Position numbers and translations under genes: made by a program. From Bacteroidales bacterium (GTDB taxonomy: Bacteria > Bacteroidota > Bacteroidia > Bacteroidales > UBA932), in the NCBI GenBank assembly GCA_017415715.1, contig JAFQFD010000044.1, forward strand, positions 1-49,926: a stretch of DNA of 49,926 nt, given 5' to 3'. Shown here piece by piece: positions 34,055 through 42,908 of the stretch; position 1 is the first letter of the stretch, and each line of letters opens with the position of its first letter. Below the pieces are notes generated by a model. It worked only from the letters and a program-made list of their open reading frames with translations. It was not told the origin of the DNA and did not search any database.

Positions 34055-35671
34055 TTATTCTTTCACACATCTTACAGGTGCCGCAAAGCACTTTGCTCCG
34101 TAGGAGTACCAGGCTGCTGCCTCAGCCGCATCCAGGATAGGATATATTCCATAATAGACCTCGTTGAACGCGACAAAGAGGGTTGCGGCCTTGCCGAAGC
34201 CGTTGGCTCCGCTGCCGAAGGTCTCGGCTGTCCAGTAGAGCATCTTCTCGCTAGTCTCGCCTATGAGGCCTGACACGTCCAGGTTGCCGGTGCTTGGGAA
34301 ATAGTCACCGTTTCCGCCCTTCCAGGTCCATCCATAGGCATTACGTTCCCACTCCCTGTCCACGTATGTGCAGGCATATCCATCCTGGATATCGTCGAAT
34401 GCTCCGCGAGGCGGAACCGCATAGCCCGGAGGGCAAGGGTCGAAGATGGTCTTGTATGCAGTGCCGGCCTGGGCGTAGCCCCAGAGGTCGGACTGCGACT
34501 GCTGCAGCGAGCCGTTCTTGCCGACGAGGTCCTGCTGGAGGTACCAGTCAAAGACGTATTCGCCGATAGGAATGTCGGTACGGCATCCCAGGAAGGTCGT
34601 TGGGTTCTGGACAGAATGCTCGATGTTGCCCGGAGCCTGAAGGGCGACCGGAGCCACCGAAACGTATTCCCATTCAAGGGATCCGTCTCCTGTCTGGGTG
34701 TTGCTGATGTTGAGCGCAACGCGAGCCTGCTCTATCTGAGCCTGGATCGCATAGTATTCTTCCTCTGTCTCAAGAAGGTTGCCTTCTTCGTCATATGTAT
34801 GGAAAGGCACCTCACGGTATGCCTCCGGTGAAGGCAGGAACGGGTCCTTGCGGCCCCACTGGTAGAGCATGCCCCTGTTGGCCATGTCTTCGGGGTCATT
34901 GTTGAGCGCGCCCAGATTGCGGTCCATCCATTCAAGACCATTGCCTCTCGAGGTCTTCACAGGCTCGTCAGATACCCATATGTGCCAGCTCCAGAGGATT
35001 TCGCCCTCAGCGTCATGGACGCTGATGACGGCGTTTCCCTGAATTTCGCCGGTAGAGAAGTATACGGCCTGCTCTTCCTGAGAGTATACAGGAGCGCCGC
35101 TGATGATCTTCGTGCTGCGGGTCTTGTCCGCATCGAATGTGGACTCCCATGCAAGGTCTGCATATGCTGCCTCTGTGATCTCCAGGCCATGATAGCCTAT
35201 ATAGAATGTGTTGCCGTCATCGGCGCCGTTTCCCTTCACTGATGCATCGAATCTGAATGATGCATTTGTATGGGCGATGTAGCTGTTGGCTGTGCCGGTT
35301 GCAGACAGGTCTGCTGTCGCAGCTCCCTTCTGGAGCACCTTGAGCCTTGCCTTCGCCACCTCAGGCTTGGTTCCGGCTATGACATCGACCACTGCAAGGC
35401 GGCTGTCCTTGTCAGGATTTTCATCCACATAGACAGTGATCTTGTTGTCTTCTACACTGATGTCCACCCAATCCTCTATGCACTGCACGTCCCACTCCTC
35501 GCGGTTGGTCGCGACGAAAACGGTCTTTTCGCCGCCGTCCTCGGAGATTACGGCAGAGCCGGACGAGAGCTTCACCGAAGCGAAGTCGGCCTCCGGGTAG
35601 AGGATTTCTGCGGGCTGGCTGCAGGCGGCCAGGAGGAGGGTGAATGGTAGTATGTATTGTATATTTTTCAT
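34055..35671 (-). CDS. lipoprotein with BACON and FISUMP-type domains
   Basis: A 538-residue lipoprotein (C17 in LLLAACSQ). A BACON-like domain (about 32-115: VFVATNREEWDVQCIEDWVDISVEDN, ending LKVLQKGA) is followed by a large domain with the hallmark of the Fibrobacter succinogenes major paralogous family: WMDRNLGAL, YQWGRKDPF, DPCPPGYAVPPRGAF and YGWTWKGGNGDYFP. Such proteins are secreted, surface-exposed and of unknown ligand. It is in the minus-strand lipoprotein run. Confidence 0.82.
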   Translation of the reverse strand: MKNIQYILPFTLLLAACSQPAEILYPEADFASVKLSSGSAVISEDGGEKTVFVATNREEWDVQCIEDWVDISVEDNKITVYVDENPDKDSRLAVVDVIAGTKPEVAKARLKVLQKGAATADLSATGTANSYIAHTNASFRFDASVKGNGADDGNTFYIGYHGLEITEAAYADLAWESTFDADKTRSTKIISGAPVYSQEEQAVYFSTGEIQGNAVISVHDAEGEILWSWHIWVSDEPVKTSRGNGLEWMDRNLGALNNDPEDMANRGMLYQWGRKDPFLPSPEAYREVPFHTYDEEGNLLETEEEYYAIQAQIEQARVALNISNTQTGDGSLEWEYVSVAPVALQAPGNIEHSVQNPTTFLGCRTDIPIGEYVFDWYLQQDLVGKNGSLQQSQSDLWGYAQAGTAYKTIFDPCPPGYAVPPRGAFDDIQDGYACTYVDREWERNAYGWTWKGGNGDYFPSTGNLDVSGLIGETSEKMLYWTAETFGSGANGFGKAATLFVAFNEVYYGIYPILDAAEAAAWYSYGAKCFAAPVRCVKE

Positions 35672-35683
35672 TATCGTTTATTT

Positions 35684-35711
35684 AGATCCCTCGACTTCGC
35701 TCGGGATGACA
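35684..35711. repeat. dispersed intergenic repeat copy
   Basis: AGATCCCTCGACTTCGCTCG followed by GGATGACA, the widespread imperfect hairpin type also present at 21806-21832 and, more diverged, at 10985-11023. It lies between two lipoprotein genes. Confidence 0.7.
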
Positions 35712-35717
35712 GTTGTG

Positions 35718-38700
35718 CTATTTCCAATCTGATGGCATTTCGTTGTAGTCGGTCAGGCCTGTGCAGCCGGCGAAGCAGCCGGCGTGGGCCGATGCCGATA
35801 CCGGAGCGTTAGGGAAGTCGTCTCCTCTCTCGCGTTCATAAAGATGTACTTTCTTCTCCACTCCATCCGCACCTGTTATCATCGTATATGGAGACTCTCC
35901 TGTGAGGGAAGAGCAGCCTTCGAAGCATGAGTCGATGTAGCTTATGCGTCTCACCGTGTCGAAGAGGCCTGCCGGGAGGCTCTTCAGGGCTGAGCAGTTC
36001 ATGAAGCATTCTGCGAAAGTGACGCTGGAGGTCTTCGTGCCTATGGCGCTGAAAAGGTCTTCCGGAATGGTCTCCAGAGCGGTGCACTCTGCGAATGTTC
36101 CCTCGAATGTGTTCACTGCAGGAGTGCTGGCGAAGAGGCCTGACGGAACAGACTTCAGGGACGAGCACTCGGCAAACATCTCCTTGACAGATGTCGCCTT
36201 GGAGTCGACAGGCATGAGGTCTGACGGGATCTCCTCCAGTGACGAGCAGCCGCAGAATGTGCCGGAGAAATTGGTTGTCAATGAGTTCTTGGCGAAAAGG
36301 CCAGCAGGAAGCGACTTGAGTGAGGTGCAGCTCACGAATGTCGCTGTGAACTTGGTCTTCGAGCCTGCTATGGAATCGAAGAGTCCCTCAGGGATAGCCT
36401 CCAGCGAAGTGCAGTTCTCGAATGCATAGGCCAGTGATGACACAGAAGTCGACTCAGGGAATATAGGGCCCTCGATAGTCTTGAGGGAAGTACAGTTGCT
36501 GAACATTTCCTCAAAGCCTGTAGACACAGCGGTGTTCTTTGCAAACAGTCCGGCAGGGATGGTCTCGATGCCAGAACCGTAGAACAGGTTCTTGAAGCCC
36601 GGCGAGGTCACTTTTGTGAATGTGTTGAAAAGGCCCGCAGGGACGGTCTTGAGGTTGGCGCAGTCAGCGAACATGTAGGTGAAATCTGCTGAAGAATAGT
36701 CTCTCGCTTCTGCGAAAATATCCTCCGGAACGCTCTCCAGTGCAGTATTTTCGAATGTGTATGTAAACTCGTAAGCTGCTGTCAGACCTCTGAAGAGATC
36801 TGAAGGAATCTGCCTGAGCGAAGTACAGTCCGAGAAGCAGTATCTGAATGACTTGGCTGCTGTGAGACCATCGAACACACCCGGCTCGATCTCTGTGAGA
36901 GATGTGCAGCCCTGGAATACGGCTCCTATGGTCTTGACGCCCGAAAGACCCTCGAAGATGCCTTTCTGGAGCTTTCTGACGCCAGTCTTGTAGAATATAT
37001 ACTCAAGATTGGTCACTGTGCTGCAGTTGGTGAAAATTCCAGAAGGAATCTCGGTGACAGACTCGCAGCCGGCGAACATATACTTTATGTCCTGAGCCGC
37101 TGTCGCGCCTTTCATAAGCGAAACAGGGATGGACTCGAGGTTCACGCATGCCGAGAAGGCTCCGGTAAATATAGTGGCTGCAGACTGGGCTGCGAAAAGA
37201 TTCTCCGGAATAGACGATATTGCAGTCGCGCCGAACACATAGTCCATCTGCTTTACTGCAGGACAGTTGCGGAAAAGGCCTCCCGGGATTTCCCTGATCT
37301 TGCCTGCCGAGGCAAGGGCCCTGACTTCGTCAAAATTCGCCAATGTGCTGGTAGTCAGGATATATCCCGAACCTGTACCGTAGAATGTATATGAGAAGTC
37401 CTCGGCAGCCACGCAGTTGGCGAAGAGGTCTTCCGGAATCTCTGAAATTGATGCCGAGTGGCTGAAGCAGTCTTCGAAGTTCTTCGCCACAGTTGCATAT
37501 CTGAAGAGGCCCGACGGGATCTCTTCGAGGGATTCGCAGCATGAGAATGCTCCGATGAATGACTTCACAGAGGCGAATGAACCTGCGACATCGTTAGGGA
37601 TGGACTTGAGGTTGTTGCAGCCAAGACACATGTCCGCAGCCGACGTACAGCCCATCTTACCCCACGAGATGACGCTCTGAATCTCCGGAGACATAGATTC
37701 ACCGTCGCTGAATTCGAGTGACTTCGCAGTTCCTTTCATTTCTATGGTATATCTGCCCGGCTCCTTGTATACATGTACCGGCCTTTTCGAGTCAAATGTC
37801 TCCTTCGGCGATCCGTCGCCCCAGTCGACTGTCACGCTGCCGCCTGTCGATGTGGTGATCACAGGGGCTCCGGTCAGTCTGAAGTCCGGCTCGGAGATGA
37901 GCACTTCATATATAAGTTCTTCTGTATCAGGGCCTATCTGACGGATGTTCACCTTTGCAGTTGCATAGTTGTCTGGCTCTCCCACTGTCACGGTCAGCGA
38001 TCCAAGACGCTGGTTTCCTCCAATATTGGACTGGATAGAGACGCTGAGCTGGTCTCCATCTGACGACACGCTGAACCAGTCGCTGCCGTCAGTCTCGAAT
38101 GTCCAGTCAAGCTCCGGATTGGATGTCACTGTAACGGACTTGGTGTCGCCCTCGTCGTCTGTTGCCACATTCTGTGTACTCAGACGCACATAGGCCGTTC
38201 CGTCCTGTCTGACTGTCAGCCAGTCCGAGTCCTCGCCTGCCTTGATCTGGATCTCGGCAATTCTCTGGTCTGTGGTCTTGTTCTGATCTGCTGTCAACCT
38301 GATCTTGTTATCTTCCTTCTCGATCAGGAGCCAGCTGCATGTGCAGTCGAAGTCCCATTCGTCCTGGTTGGTCTCGACCTCGATCTCAGTCACCAGTTCA
38401 GTATACGCCTTGAAACGCTTTTCATTCTCCGCCAGGCTTACTTCCGGCACCCCGGCGTGGTTCTGGGTCACTGTGAGGGTCACAGACGCCTCCTGATTGT
38501 CGTTTGAAGCCTTTATAACAACGGTAGCCGAGTTTGACTTGTCGGACGCGTTCTTCTCTGCCTTCAGTGTCAGGAAGTAGTCATCGGCGCTGACCTCAAG
38601 CCAGTCTTCTCCGCTTGTCTCATATGACCATTCATCCTGATTGGTGAGGACATCCAGTACGACCGAGCCTCCCCTGGTCTTGAAGAGGATATTGCCTGCA

Positions 38701-38852
38701 AGGCCGTCCTCGGACATTTCCAGCTGACGGCTCTCCGACGAGACCTCAAGCGTAACCCTGCCCTCTGAAACAGGAGGTTCCACCGGCTGCGGATCCTTTC
38801 CGCACGAAACTGCAACCGCAATGGCTGCCAATATGTATAGATATCTTTTCAT
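35718..38852 (-). CDS. BACON-PKD-BspA/DUF285 repeat surface lipoprotein
   Basis: A 1044-residue lipoprotein (C17, AVSCGKD). Three BACON-like domains (about 30-130, 130-220, 220-310; each with a DEW/DWxF...W core such as NQDEWSYETSGEDWLEV) precede a PKD-like domain (GGSVTVDWGDGSPKETFD, about 345-375). The rest is some twenty degenerate repeats of about 25-30 residues built on FxxCxxLxxIPxxLF (for example YMFAGCESVTEIPSGIF), the BspA/DUF285 type. The ending TGESPYTMI ... CFAGCTGLTDYNEMPSDW is typical of this group. Likely surface adhesin or glycan-binding protein. Confidence 0.85.
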   Translation of the reverse strand: MKRYLYILAAIAVAVSCGKDPQPVEPPVSEGRVTLEVSSESRQLEMSEDGLAGNILFKTRGGSVVLDVLTNQDEWSYETSGEDWLEVSADDYFLTLKAEKNASDKSNSATVVIKASNDNQEASVTLTVTQNHAGVPEVSLAENEKRFKAYTELVTEIEVETNQDEWDFDCTCSWLLIEKEDNKIRLTADQNKTTDQRIAEIQIKAGEDSDWLTVRQDGTAYVRLSTQNVATDDEGDTKSVTVTSNPELDWTFETDGSDWFSVSSDGDQLSVSIQSNIGGNQRLGSLTVTVGEPDNYATAKVNIRQIGPDTEELIYEVLISEPDFRLTGAPVITTSTGGSVTVDWGDGSPKETFDSKRPVHVYKEPGRYTIEMKGTAKSLEFSDGESMSPEIQSVISWGKMGCTSAADMCLGCNNLKSIPNDVAGSFASVKSFIGAFSCCESLEEIPSGLFRYATVAKNFEDCFSHSASISEIPEDLFANCVAAEDFSYTFYGTGSGYILTTSTLANFDEVRALASAGKIREIPGGLFRNCPAVKQMDYVFGATAISSIPENLFAAQSAATIFTGAFSACVNLESIPVSLMKGATAAQDIKYMFAGCESVTEIPSGIFTNCSTVTNLEYIFYKTGVRKLQKGIFEGLSGVKTIGAVFQGCTSLTEIEPGVFDGLTAAKSFRYCFSDCTSLRQIPSDLFRGLTAAYEFTYTFENTALESVPEDIFAEARDYSSADFTYMFADCANLKTVPAGLFNTFTKVTSPGFKNLFYGSGIETIPAGLFAKNTAVSTGFEEMFSNCTSLKTIEGPIFPESTSVSSLAYAFENCTSLEAIPEGLFDSIAGSKTKFTATFVSCTSLKSLPAGLFAKNSLTTNFSGTFCGCSSLEEIPSDLMPVDSKATSVKEMFAECSSLKSVPSGLFASTPAVNTFEGTFAECTALETIPEDLFSAIGTKTSSVTFAECFMNCSALKSLPAGLFDTVRRISYIDSCFEGCSSLTGESPYTMITGADGVEKKVHLYERERGDDFPNAPVSASAHAGCFAGCTGLTDYNEMPSDWK

Positions 38853-38864
38853 ACGGCTGTCAGA

Positions 38865-40010
38865 TTATAGGGTTTGTTTCTTGAATACGATCGGGCCCAT
38901 AGGGAACAAAGTAGGCATGTAGCGCGATCCCAAAGCGACCTTGTCGCCATTGTCATTGTATGTCCACAGGCCGAATCCCACATAGTTGAAGCCATCAACC
39001 GCAGGGAGTTCCAGCGCAATTGACGAGAAGTCTTCAGACGGCACTCCGTCCACTTCCAGCGAAGCATATGAGAACTTCGACGTGCCCACAAGGGTGATAT
39101 AAAGGTATGTGTCATATGAGAATACGGTCCATCCGAAAGGAATCACGATGTTGCCTGTCTCCTTTTCGTAACGGATCTCCAGACTGGTTCCCGGATAGAG
39201 GAAGTCACTCATCACATATGTCTTTCCGTACTCTCCCTGCTCGATGTCAAAGATCAGATAGTAGTCTGCCGGAGCCGGATTATAGTCCAGGGAATTAAGC
39301 GAGCCGTTAGGCGAGTAATACCATTTCGCCGCAGTGATCTCCCACTTGCCGAGCAGCTGGAAATATGGATTTTCAGCGCGTGTTCCCTGCGATATGACAA
39401 CATCACGCACCTGCATCTGCTCTCCCTCTCCAATATACATGGTAAGGATTGCTGAACGCCGCTCTTCAGATTCATTAGGCTGGCAAAGGACGAGCATCCT
39501 GTCACTTGGAACCTCATGAACGACTGTAAGCCAGTCAGCCTCATAGCCGACTGTCCAGTCATAGTTTGAAGAGACTGTGAAGCATATCTCGCCTCCTTCA
39601 GAATCGAATTCATGGTCTTTGACCGTTGTTGTGAATTCGAGAGGCTCCGCCCCCTCCTGAAGGACCTCGACACGATATGGCTCGAAGTGATCCTCGGGAC
39701 TTGAAAGAATGATGGCTCCGGAGCGCGACTGAGTCGAATAATTCGGCTCCACTACTACGAGCAACGCATCCGAGACCGCCTCAAATGTGAACCAGTCCTC
39801 TTCCTCTGCATATGCTGCAGTCCACTTTTCTTTCTCCGGGAACGGGGCGACAGACAAAGACTTCTCTGCACCATGCATGTCAAAGACGATGCTGCTTTCT
39901 GAGAGCGTCAGCTGATAGGCGAACTCGGTATCGAGCGCCTTGCAGCCTGACAGTACAAAAAATGAAACGACAATCATTATTGTACATAATGACCTTCCAA
40001 TCAACCGCAT
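38865..40010 (-). CDS. lipoprotein with tandem BACON domains, first gene of locus
   Basis: A 381-residue lipoprotein (C23 in VLSGCKA). Two BACON-like domains: about 40-125 (EEEDWFTFEAVSDALLVVVEPN) and 125-215 (FTVSSNYDWTVGYEADWLTVVHE). The C-terminal half (about 220-381) is beta-rich, lipocalin-like (LLGKWEITAAKWYYSPNG). It is preceded by a strong Bacteroidota promoter and followed after 12 nt by the BspA/DUF285 lipoprotein gene, so it heads the operon. Confidence 0.82.
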   Translation of the reverse strand: MRLIGRSLCTIMIVVSFFVLSGCKALDTEFAYQLTLSESSIVFDMHGAEKSLSVAPFPEKEKWTAAYAEEEDWFTFEAVSDALLVVVEPNYSTQSRSGAIILSSPEDHFEPYRVEVLQEGAEPLEFTTTVKDHEFDSEGGEICFTVSSNYDWTVGYEADWLTVVHEVPSDRMLVLCQPNESEERRSAILTMYIGEGEQMQVRDVVISQGTRAENPYFQLLGKWEITAAKWYYSPNGSLNSLDYNPAPADYYLIFDIEQGEYGKTYVMSDFLYPGTSLEIRYEKETGNIVIPFGWTVFSYDTYLYITLVGTSKFSYASLEVDGVPSEDFSSIALELPAVDGFNYVGFGLWTYNDNGDKVALGSRYMPTLFPMGPIVFKKQTL

Positions 40011-40041
40011 ATAAATAGTGACTTCTTTTGGTTATGAATAA

Positions 40042-40073
40042 CAAATATAAGAAACTGCCACCACAAAACCAAA
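40042..40073 (-). promoter_or_regulatory. promoter of the lipoprotein operon
   Basis: On the minus strand, TATATTTG (complement of 40042-40049) matches TAnnTTTG and TTTG (complement of 40070-40073) stands 20 nt upstream, the ideal spacing. The start codon is at 40010, so the leader is about 25 nt. Confidence 0.8.
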
Positions 40074-40265
40074 GGTTAACCCGGTCATTTTCAAGGACTT
40101 ACTATTATACTTATTAAGTGAGAGAGGACATAATGCAACAATCAGACAACAATTGAGCACAGATTGCTTATAGAAAGAAATATGAAACCCCTATTTATGC
40201 AAATATTATAAGATACTGACAAATGTGCAAATATGTTCAGCGAATCCACCTTTTGACACTACGAA
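40074..40265. other. AT-rich non-coding region
   Basis: No gene or clear structure seen between the lipoprotein promoter and the terminator beside the left attachment repeat. Confidence 0.6.
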
Positions 40266-40293
40266 AAAGGCACCCGCGATTGCGGATGCCTTT
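40266..40293 (-). terminator. terminator, probably the original one of the tRNA-Met gene
   Basis: AAAGGCAcCCGC (40266-40277) pairs with GCGGaTGCCTTT (40282-40293) around a GATT loop; on the minus strand a T run follows. It sits just beyond the left tRNA fragment, as expected for the tRNA's native terminator left behind by integration. Confidence 0.75.
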
Positions 40294-40295
40294 CT

Positions 40296-40338
40296 GTGGT
40301 CCCTGCAGGGCATGATCCTGCGACCCCCTGATTATGAG
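40296..40338. repeat. left attachment repeat (tRNA-Met 3' fragment)
   Basis: 43 bases identical to 47241-47283, from the tRNA 3' end through the anticodon stem, ending at ...GATTATGAG. After it the sequence diverges from the tRNA. Confidence 0.93.
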
Positions 40339-40409
40339 GCATAGGTTTTTAGTGTTTTCTCGTTTTTTCAAGTTTTTGGCTATCCTTGTAAAGCATTGTA
40401 AAATAAACA

Positions 40410-40441
40410 CTTGTATATATCATTTGTTTTTCGTAGTTTTG
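40410..40441 (+). promoter_or_regulatory. integrase promoter
   Basis: TAGTTTTG (40434-40441) matches TAnnTTTG, with CTTG at 40410-40413 at the right spacing (20 nt). Confidence 0.65.
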
Positions 40442-40456
40442 CAGTGTTATTGATTT

Positions 40457-40477
40457 TGTTTTCACTTTGTTTTCACT
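40457..40477. repeat. terminal direct repeat inside left end (candidate integrase arm sites)
   Basis: TGTTTTCACT occurs twice in tandem form (10 + 10 bases sharing TT) and the 21-bp block is identical at 47158-47178. The match extends to GATT upstream with one mismatch. Confidence 0.8.
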
Positions 40478-41746
40478 ATGAGGATAGCATCAGTATTTAA
40501 AACCAATGTTCAGGGAGTCGTAATAACGACCACACTCGACACACGCAAGCCATACGAAGCATACCCTGTCGCTGTTCGTGTGACCTATGACCGCAAATCG
40601 TGGTATTATTCGACTGGAGTCCGGCTGACCATAGCCGACTATGACAAAGTGGTGCTTGCCAAGAGCAAAGGCAAGTATTATGATATTCAGAAACAACTTC
40701 AGCCGATTCATCAGAACATCTGCGATAAGGTTGAGAGTCTGAAGAATGCAAACAGGTTCTCATTTGCAGAGCTGAAGCAGTCCATCGGTGACAAGAAGGT
40801 CGGCACGGACAAATCTTTGTCAATGCTCTGGACCGAATTTGCAGAAAGCAAGAAAGCAATCAAAACAAGGGAGCAGTATCTGCAAGCCCGAAAGAGTTTC
40901 TTTGTGGCCAATGGAGCAAAGGAAGTTCCGGACGGAAGAAAGATATATATCAGCGGAAGAATCCTGACTATGAAAGCAGAGGAACTGACAGCAACCCATA
41001 TCGAAAAGTGGTATCAGTACATGAAGGATCAGCAGAATAGTGTCAGCACACAAGGAATGTATCTGCGTGCTTTCCGTGCCTTCCTATATGACCTGAAGGA
41101 GAAGGAAATCATCGAATCAGTACCGAAACTGACCATACCAAAGGGAGAGAGAAGGACAGACAGCTTCCTTGAAGTCAAGAACATTCTTAAACTGCGTGAC
41201 TATGAAGGAGAGGGCAAGATATGGGCTGATTGGTGGCTTATTATATACTTATGTAATGGTGCAAACCTCCGAGACATCGCAGGGCTGACTTGGGGAGCAG
41301 ACTATGAAAACGAACTGACATTCATTCGCAGTAAGACAGCAAACCGGAGTCCGTCAGTCGTACATATTCCAATAACTGATTTGCTCAAGCCATACCTTGA
41401 CAAGTATGCTGCACCAAGGCAGAAAGGTGCAAGGGTATTCCCTCAGATACTTCTTGATGCCAGGACTGAAAAGGCAATCGACAACCGAGTGCATGACTTC
41501 AATGCCGACATAAGGGTCGGACTGAAACCAATCTGCGAGAGCCTGAACATCCCTGAAGTATCGGCAAGCTGGGCAAGAAACAGCTATATAACCACATTGA
41601 CATGGCACGGCATAAGCGATGCCTTCATAGATGATATGGTCGGCCATACTGACGGAAAGGTGCTTTCCGGCTATCAGGGCAAAATAAGTGCAACCAAGAG
41701 AGCAAAGATAAACTCTATGCTTTTCGATGATCCGGAGGAGGAGTAG
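40478..41746 (+). CDS. int: tyrosine recombinase / integrase
   Basis: A 422-residue integrase. N-terminal arm-binding domain (about 14-100: VRVTYDRKSWYYSTGVRLT), SAM-like core-binding domain (about 112-215), then the catalytic domain. Residues: R265 (NLRDIAGL), K286 (SKTANR), R367 (SWARNSY), H390 (MVGHTD) and Y399 (SGYQG). The box II histidine position (H-x-x-R) is S364, a substitution seen in some Bacteroidota integrases. It should insert the element into the tRNA-Met 3' end. Its start codon directly abuts the 21-bp repeat. The next gene begins 3 nt after its stop. Confidence 0.93.
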   Translation: MRIASVFKTNVQGVVITTTLDTRKPYEAYPVAVRVTYDRKSWYYSTGVRLTIADYDKVVLAKSKGKYYDIQKQLQPIHQNICDKVESLKNANRFSFAELKQSIGDKKVGTDKSLSMLWTEFAESKKAIKTREQYLQARKSFFVANGAKEVPDGRKIYISGRILTMKAEELTATHIEKWYQYMKDQQNSVSTQGMYLRAFRAFLYDLKEKEIIESVPKLTIPKGERRTDSFLEVKNILKLRDYEGEGKIWADWWLIIYLCNGANLRDIAGLTWGADYENELTFIRSKTANRSPSVVHIPITDLLKPYLDKYAAPRQKGARVFPQILLDARTEKAIDNRVHDFNADIRVGLKPICESLNIPEVSASWARNSYITTLTWHGISDAFIDDMVGHTDGKVLSGYQGKISATKRAKINSMLFDDPEEE

Positions 41747-41749
41747 AAT

Positions 41750-42538
41750 ATGGATGTAGAAAGATACTATAAAACAAAGGCATTCAGGAGTTGGCCGCAT
41801 GACGAGGACGGACATATTAAGGGACCTGAACATGATAGAGAAGATTTTTTGAGAGTTGTCCGGCTGACCGAAGAAATCTGCAAAGGAGACGAGCCGACCT
41901 TTCACGCAATCATGGAGACCTTTATCAAGGTCTATCCGGAAGTTAAGCATTATAAGATAATGACTGAAAGAACGGACCTCTATCCTGAATGTGGAAAAAT
42001 CATTCAGGGTATAAGCGAACGCGATCAAAAGGGACAAAATGCACGAACAGCCCTAAACAGAGCAGAGGCCATCCGACTGACTATCAAGAAAGGCATGCTT
42101 GTAGGTATCAGCATCGTGACTTCAAGTAAGACTTACGCACTTAAGGCAGACTTGACTAGACCAGACAGGCCGAAGGTGGATGATAGCAAATACATTCATT
42201 GGGCGCATTATGACCTGAAAGATAACGAAGAACTTAACTATATTCTCTCATTGAAAAAGAAGATAGTAAATAAAGATGATGCAGAGTTTCCAGCTATCAA
42301 GGATTTTCTATGGAAGACTCTTGAGAGAAGCAAGGACGAGAGAACAATGTGGCAGGACTTTAACATGAGGATGTACGAAACATTAAAGAACTTCTATTTA
42401 ATAATCCGAGATGTTCATCAGTCCGAAAATCAGGCATTTCGGAGAGCAAGGAGAGCCAAGATAAGTCGTGCCGAAGCTATACCATATATGAAGGCCGTGC
42501 TTGATATGGATTTCGACGAGGGCAAATTATTCCATTAA
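41750..42538 (+). CDS. hypothetical protein of the integrative element
   Basis: A 262-residue soluble, charged protein with no recognised family. It is mainly helical, with a basic C-terminal segment (FRRARRAKISRAEA, about 231-244) that could bind nucleic acid. It follows the integrase by 3 nt and ends in a terminator, so it is co-transcribed with int. A recombination accessory or regulator is plausible from position only. Confidence 0.6.
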   Translation: MDVERYYKTKAFRSWPHDEDGHIKGPEHDREDFLRVVRLTEEICKGDEPTFHAIMETFIKVYPEVKHYKIMTERTDLYPECGKIIQGISERDQKGQNARTALNRAEAIRLTIKKGMLVGISIVTSSKTYALKADLTRPDRPKVDDSKYIHWAHYDLKDNEELNYILSLKKKIVNKDDAEFPAIKDFLWKTLERSKDERTMWQDFNMRMYETLKNFYLIIRDVHQSENQAFRRARRAKISRAEAIPYMKAVLDMDFDEGKLFH

Positions 42539-42572
42539 ACGGGGAGGAACACAGAATCCGCCCCGTTTTTTT
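42537..42572 (+). terminator. intrinsic terminator after int operon
   Basis: AAACGGGG (42537-42544) pairs with CCCCGTTT (42561-42568), followed by T residues to 42572. It overlaps the stop codon. Confidence 0.85.
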
Positions 42573-42579
42573 GTCCTTT

Positions 42580-42611
42580 TTTGTTGGAAGAAACACGATA
42601 TAATACCTTCG
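42580..42611 (+). promoter_or_regulatory. promoter of the replication operon
   Basis: TTTG (42580-42583), a 20-nt gap and TACCTTCG (42604-42611), one mismatch from TAnnTTTG. Start codon follows at 42636. Confidence 0.55.
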
Positions 42612-42635
42612 TGACATAATCTAAAAGAAACGATT

Positions 42636-42908
42636 ATGACACAGGTTTTAAATTTAACAATTGATTACGACCTCCTTGCCGACAAGGTTGCAGAAAGGAT
42701 AGCAGGGAGCATCCCAGACAAGGGAGACACATCCGACAAGGGTCAGAAAGTGTACGGCATCCGTGGAATAGCCGCATATATCGGCTGTAGTCCGGCTAAA
42801 GCACAAAACATGAAGAATGCCGGAATATTGCCGTTTTACGAAGTCGGCAGGAGGGTCTTTTTCTATACCTCCGAAGTTGATAAAGCCTTAAAAAAGGAGG
42901 ACAGATAA
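42636..42908 (+). CDS. DUF3853-family HTH protein
   Basis: A 90-residue protein with a MerR/excisionase-like HTH (YGIRGIAAYIGCSPAKAQNMKNAG, about 40-63) and a wing (YEVGRRVFFYTSEV). This matches DUF3853, commonly found just before the replication gene in Bacteroidota mobile elements. It overlaps the next start by one base (TAATG). Likely a DNA-binding regulator, excisionase or replication initiator accessory. Confidence 0.8.
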   Translation: MTQVLNLTIDYDLLADKVAERIAGSIPDKGDTSDKGQKVYGIRGIAAYIGCSPAKAQNMKNAGILPFYEVGRRVFFYTSEVDKALKKEDR

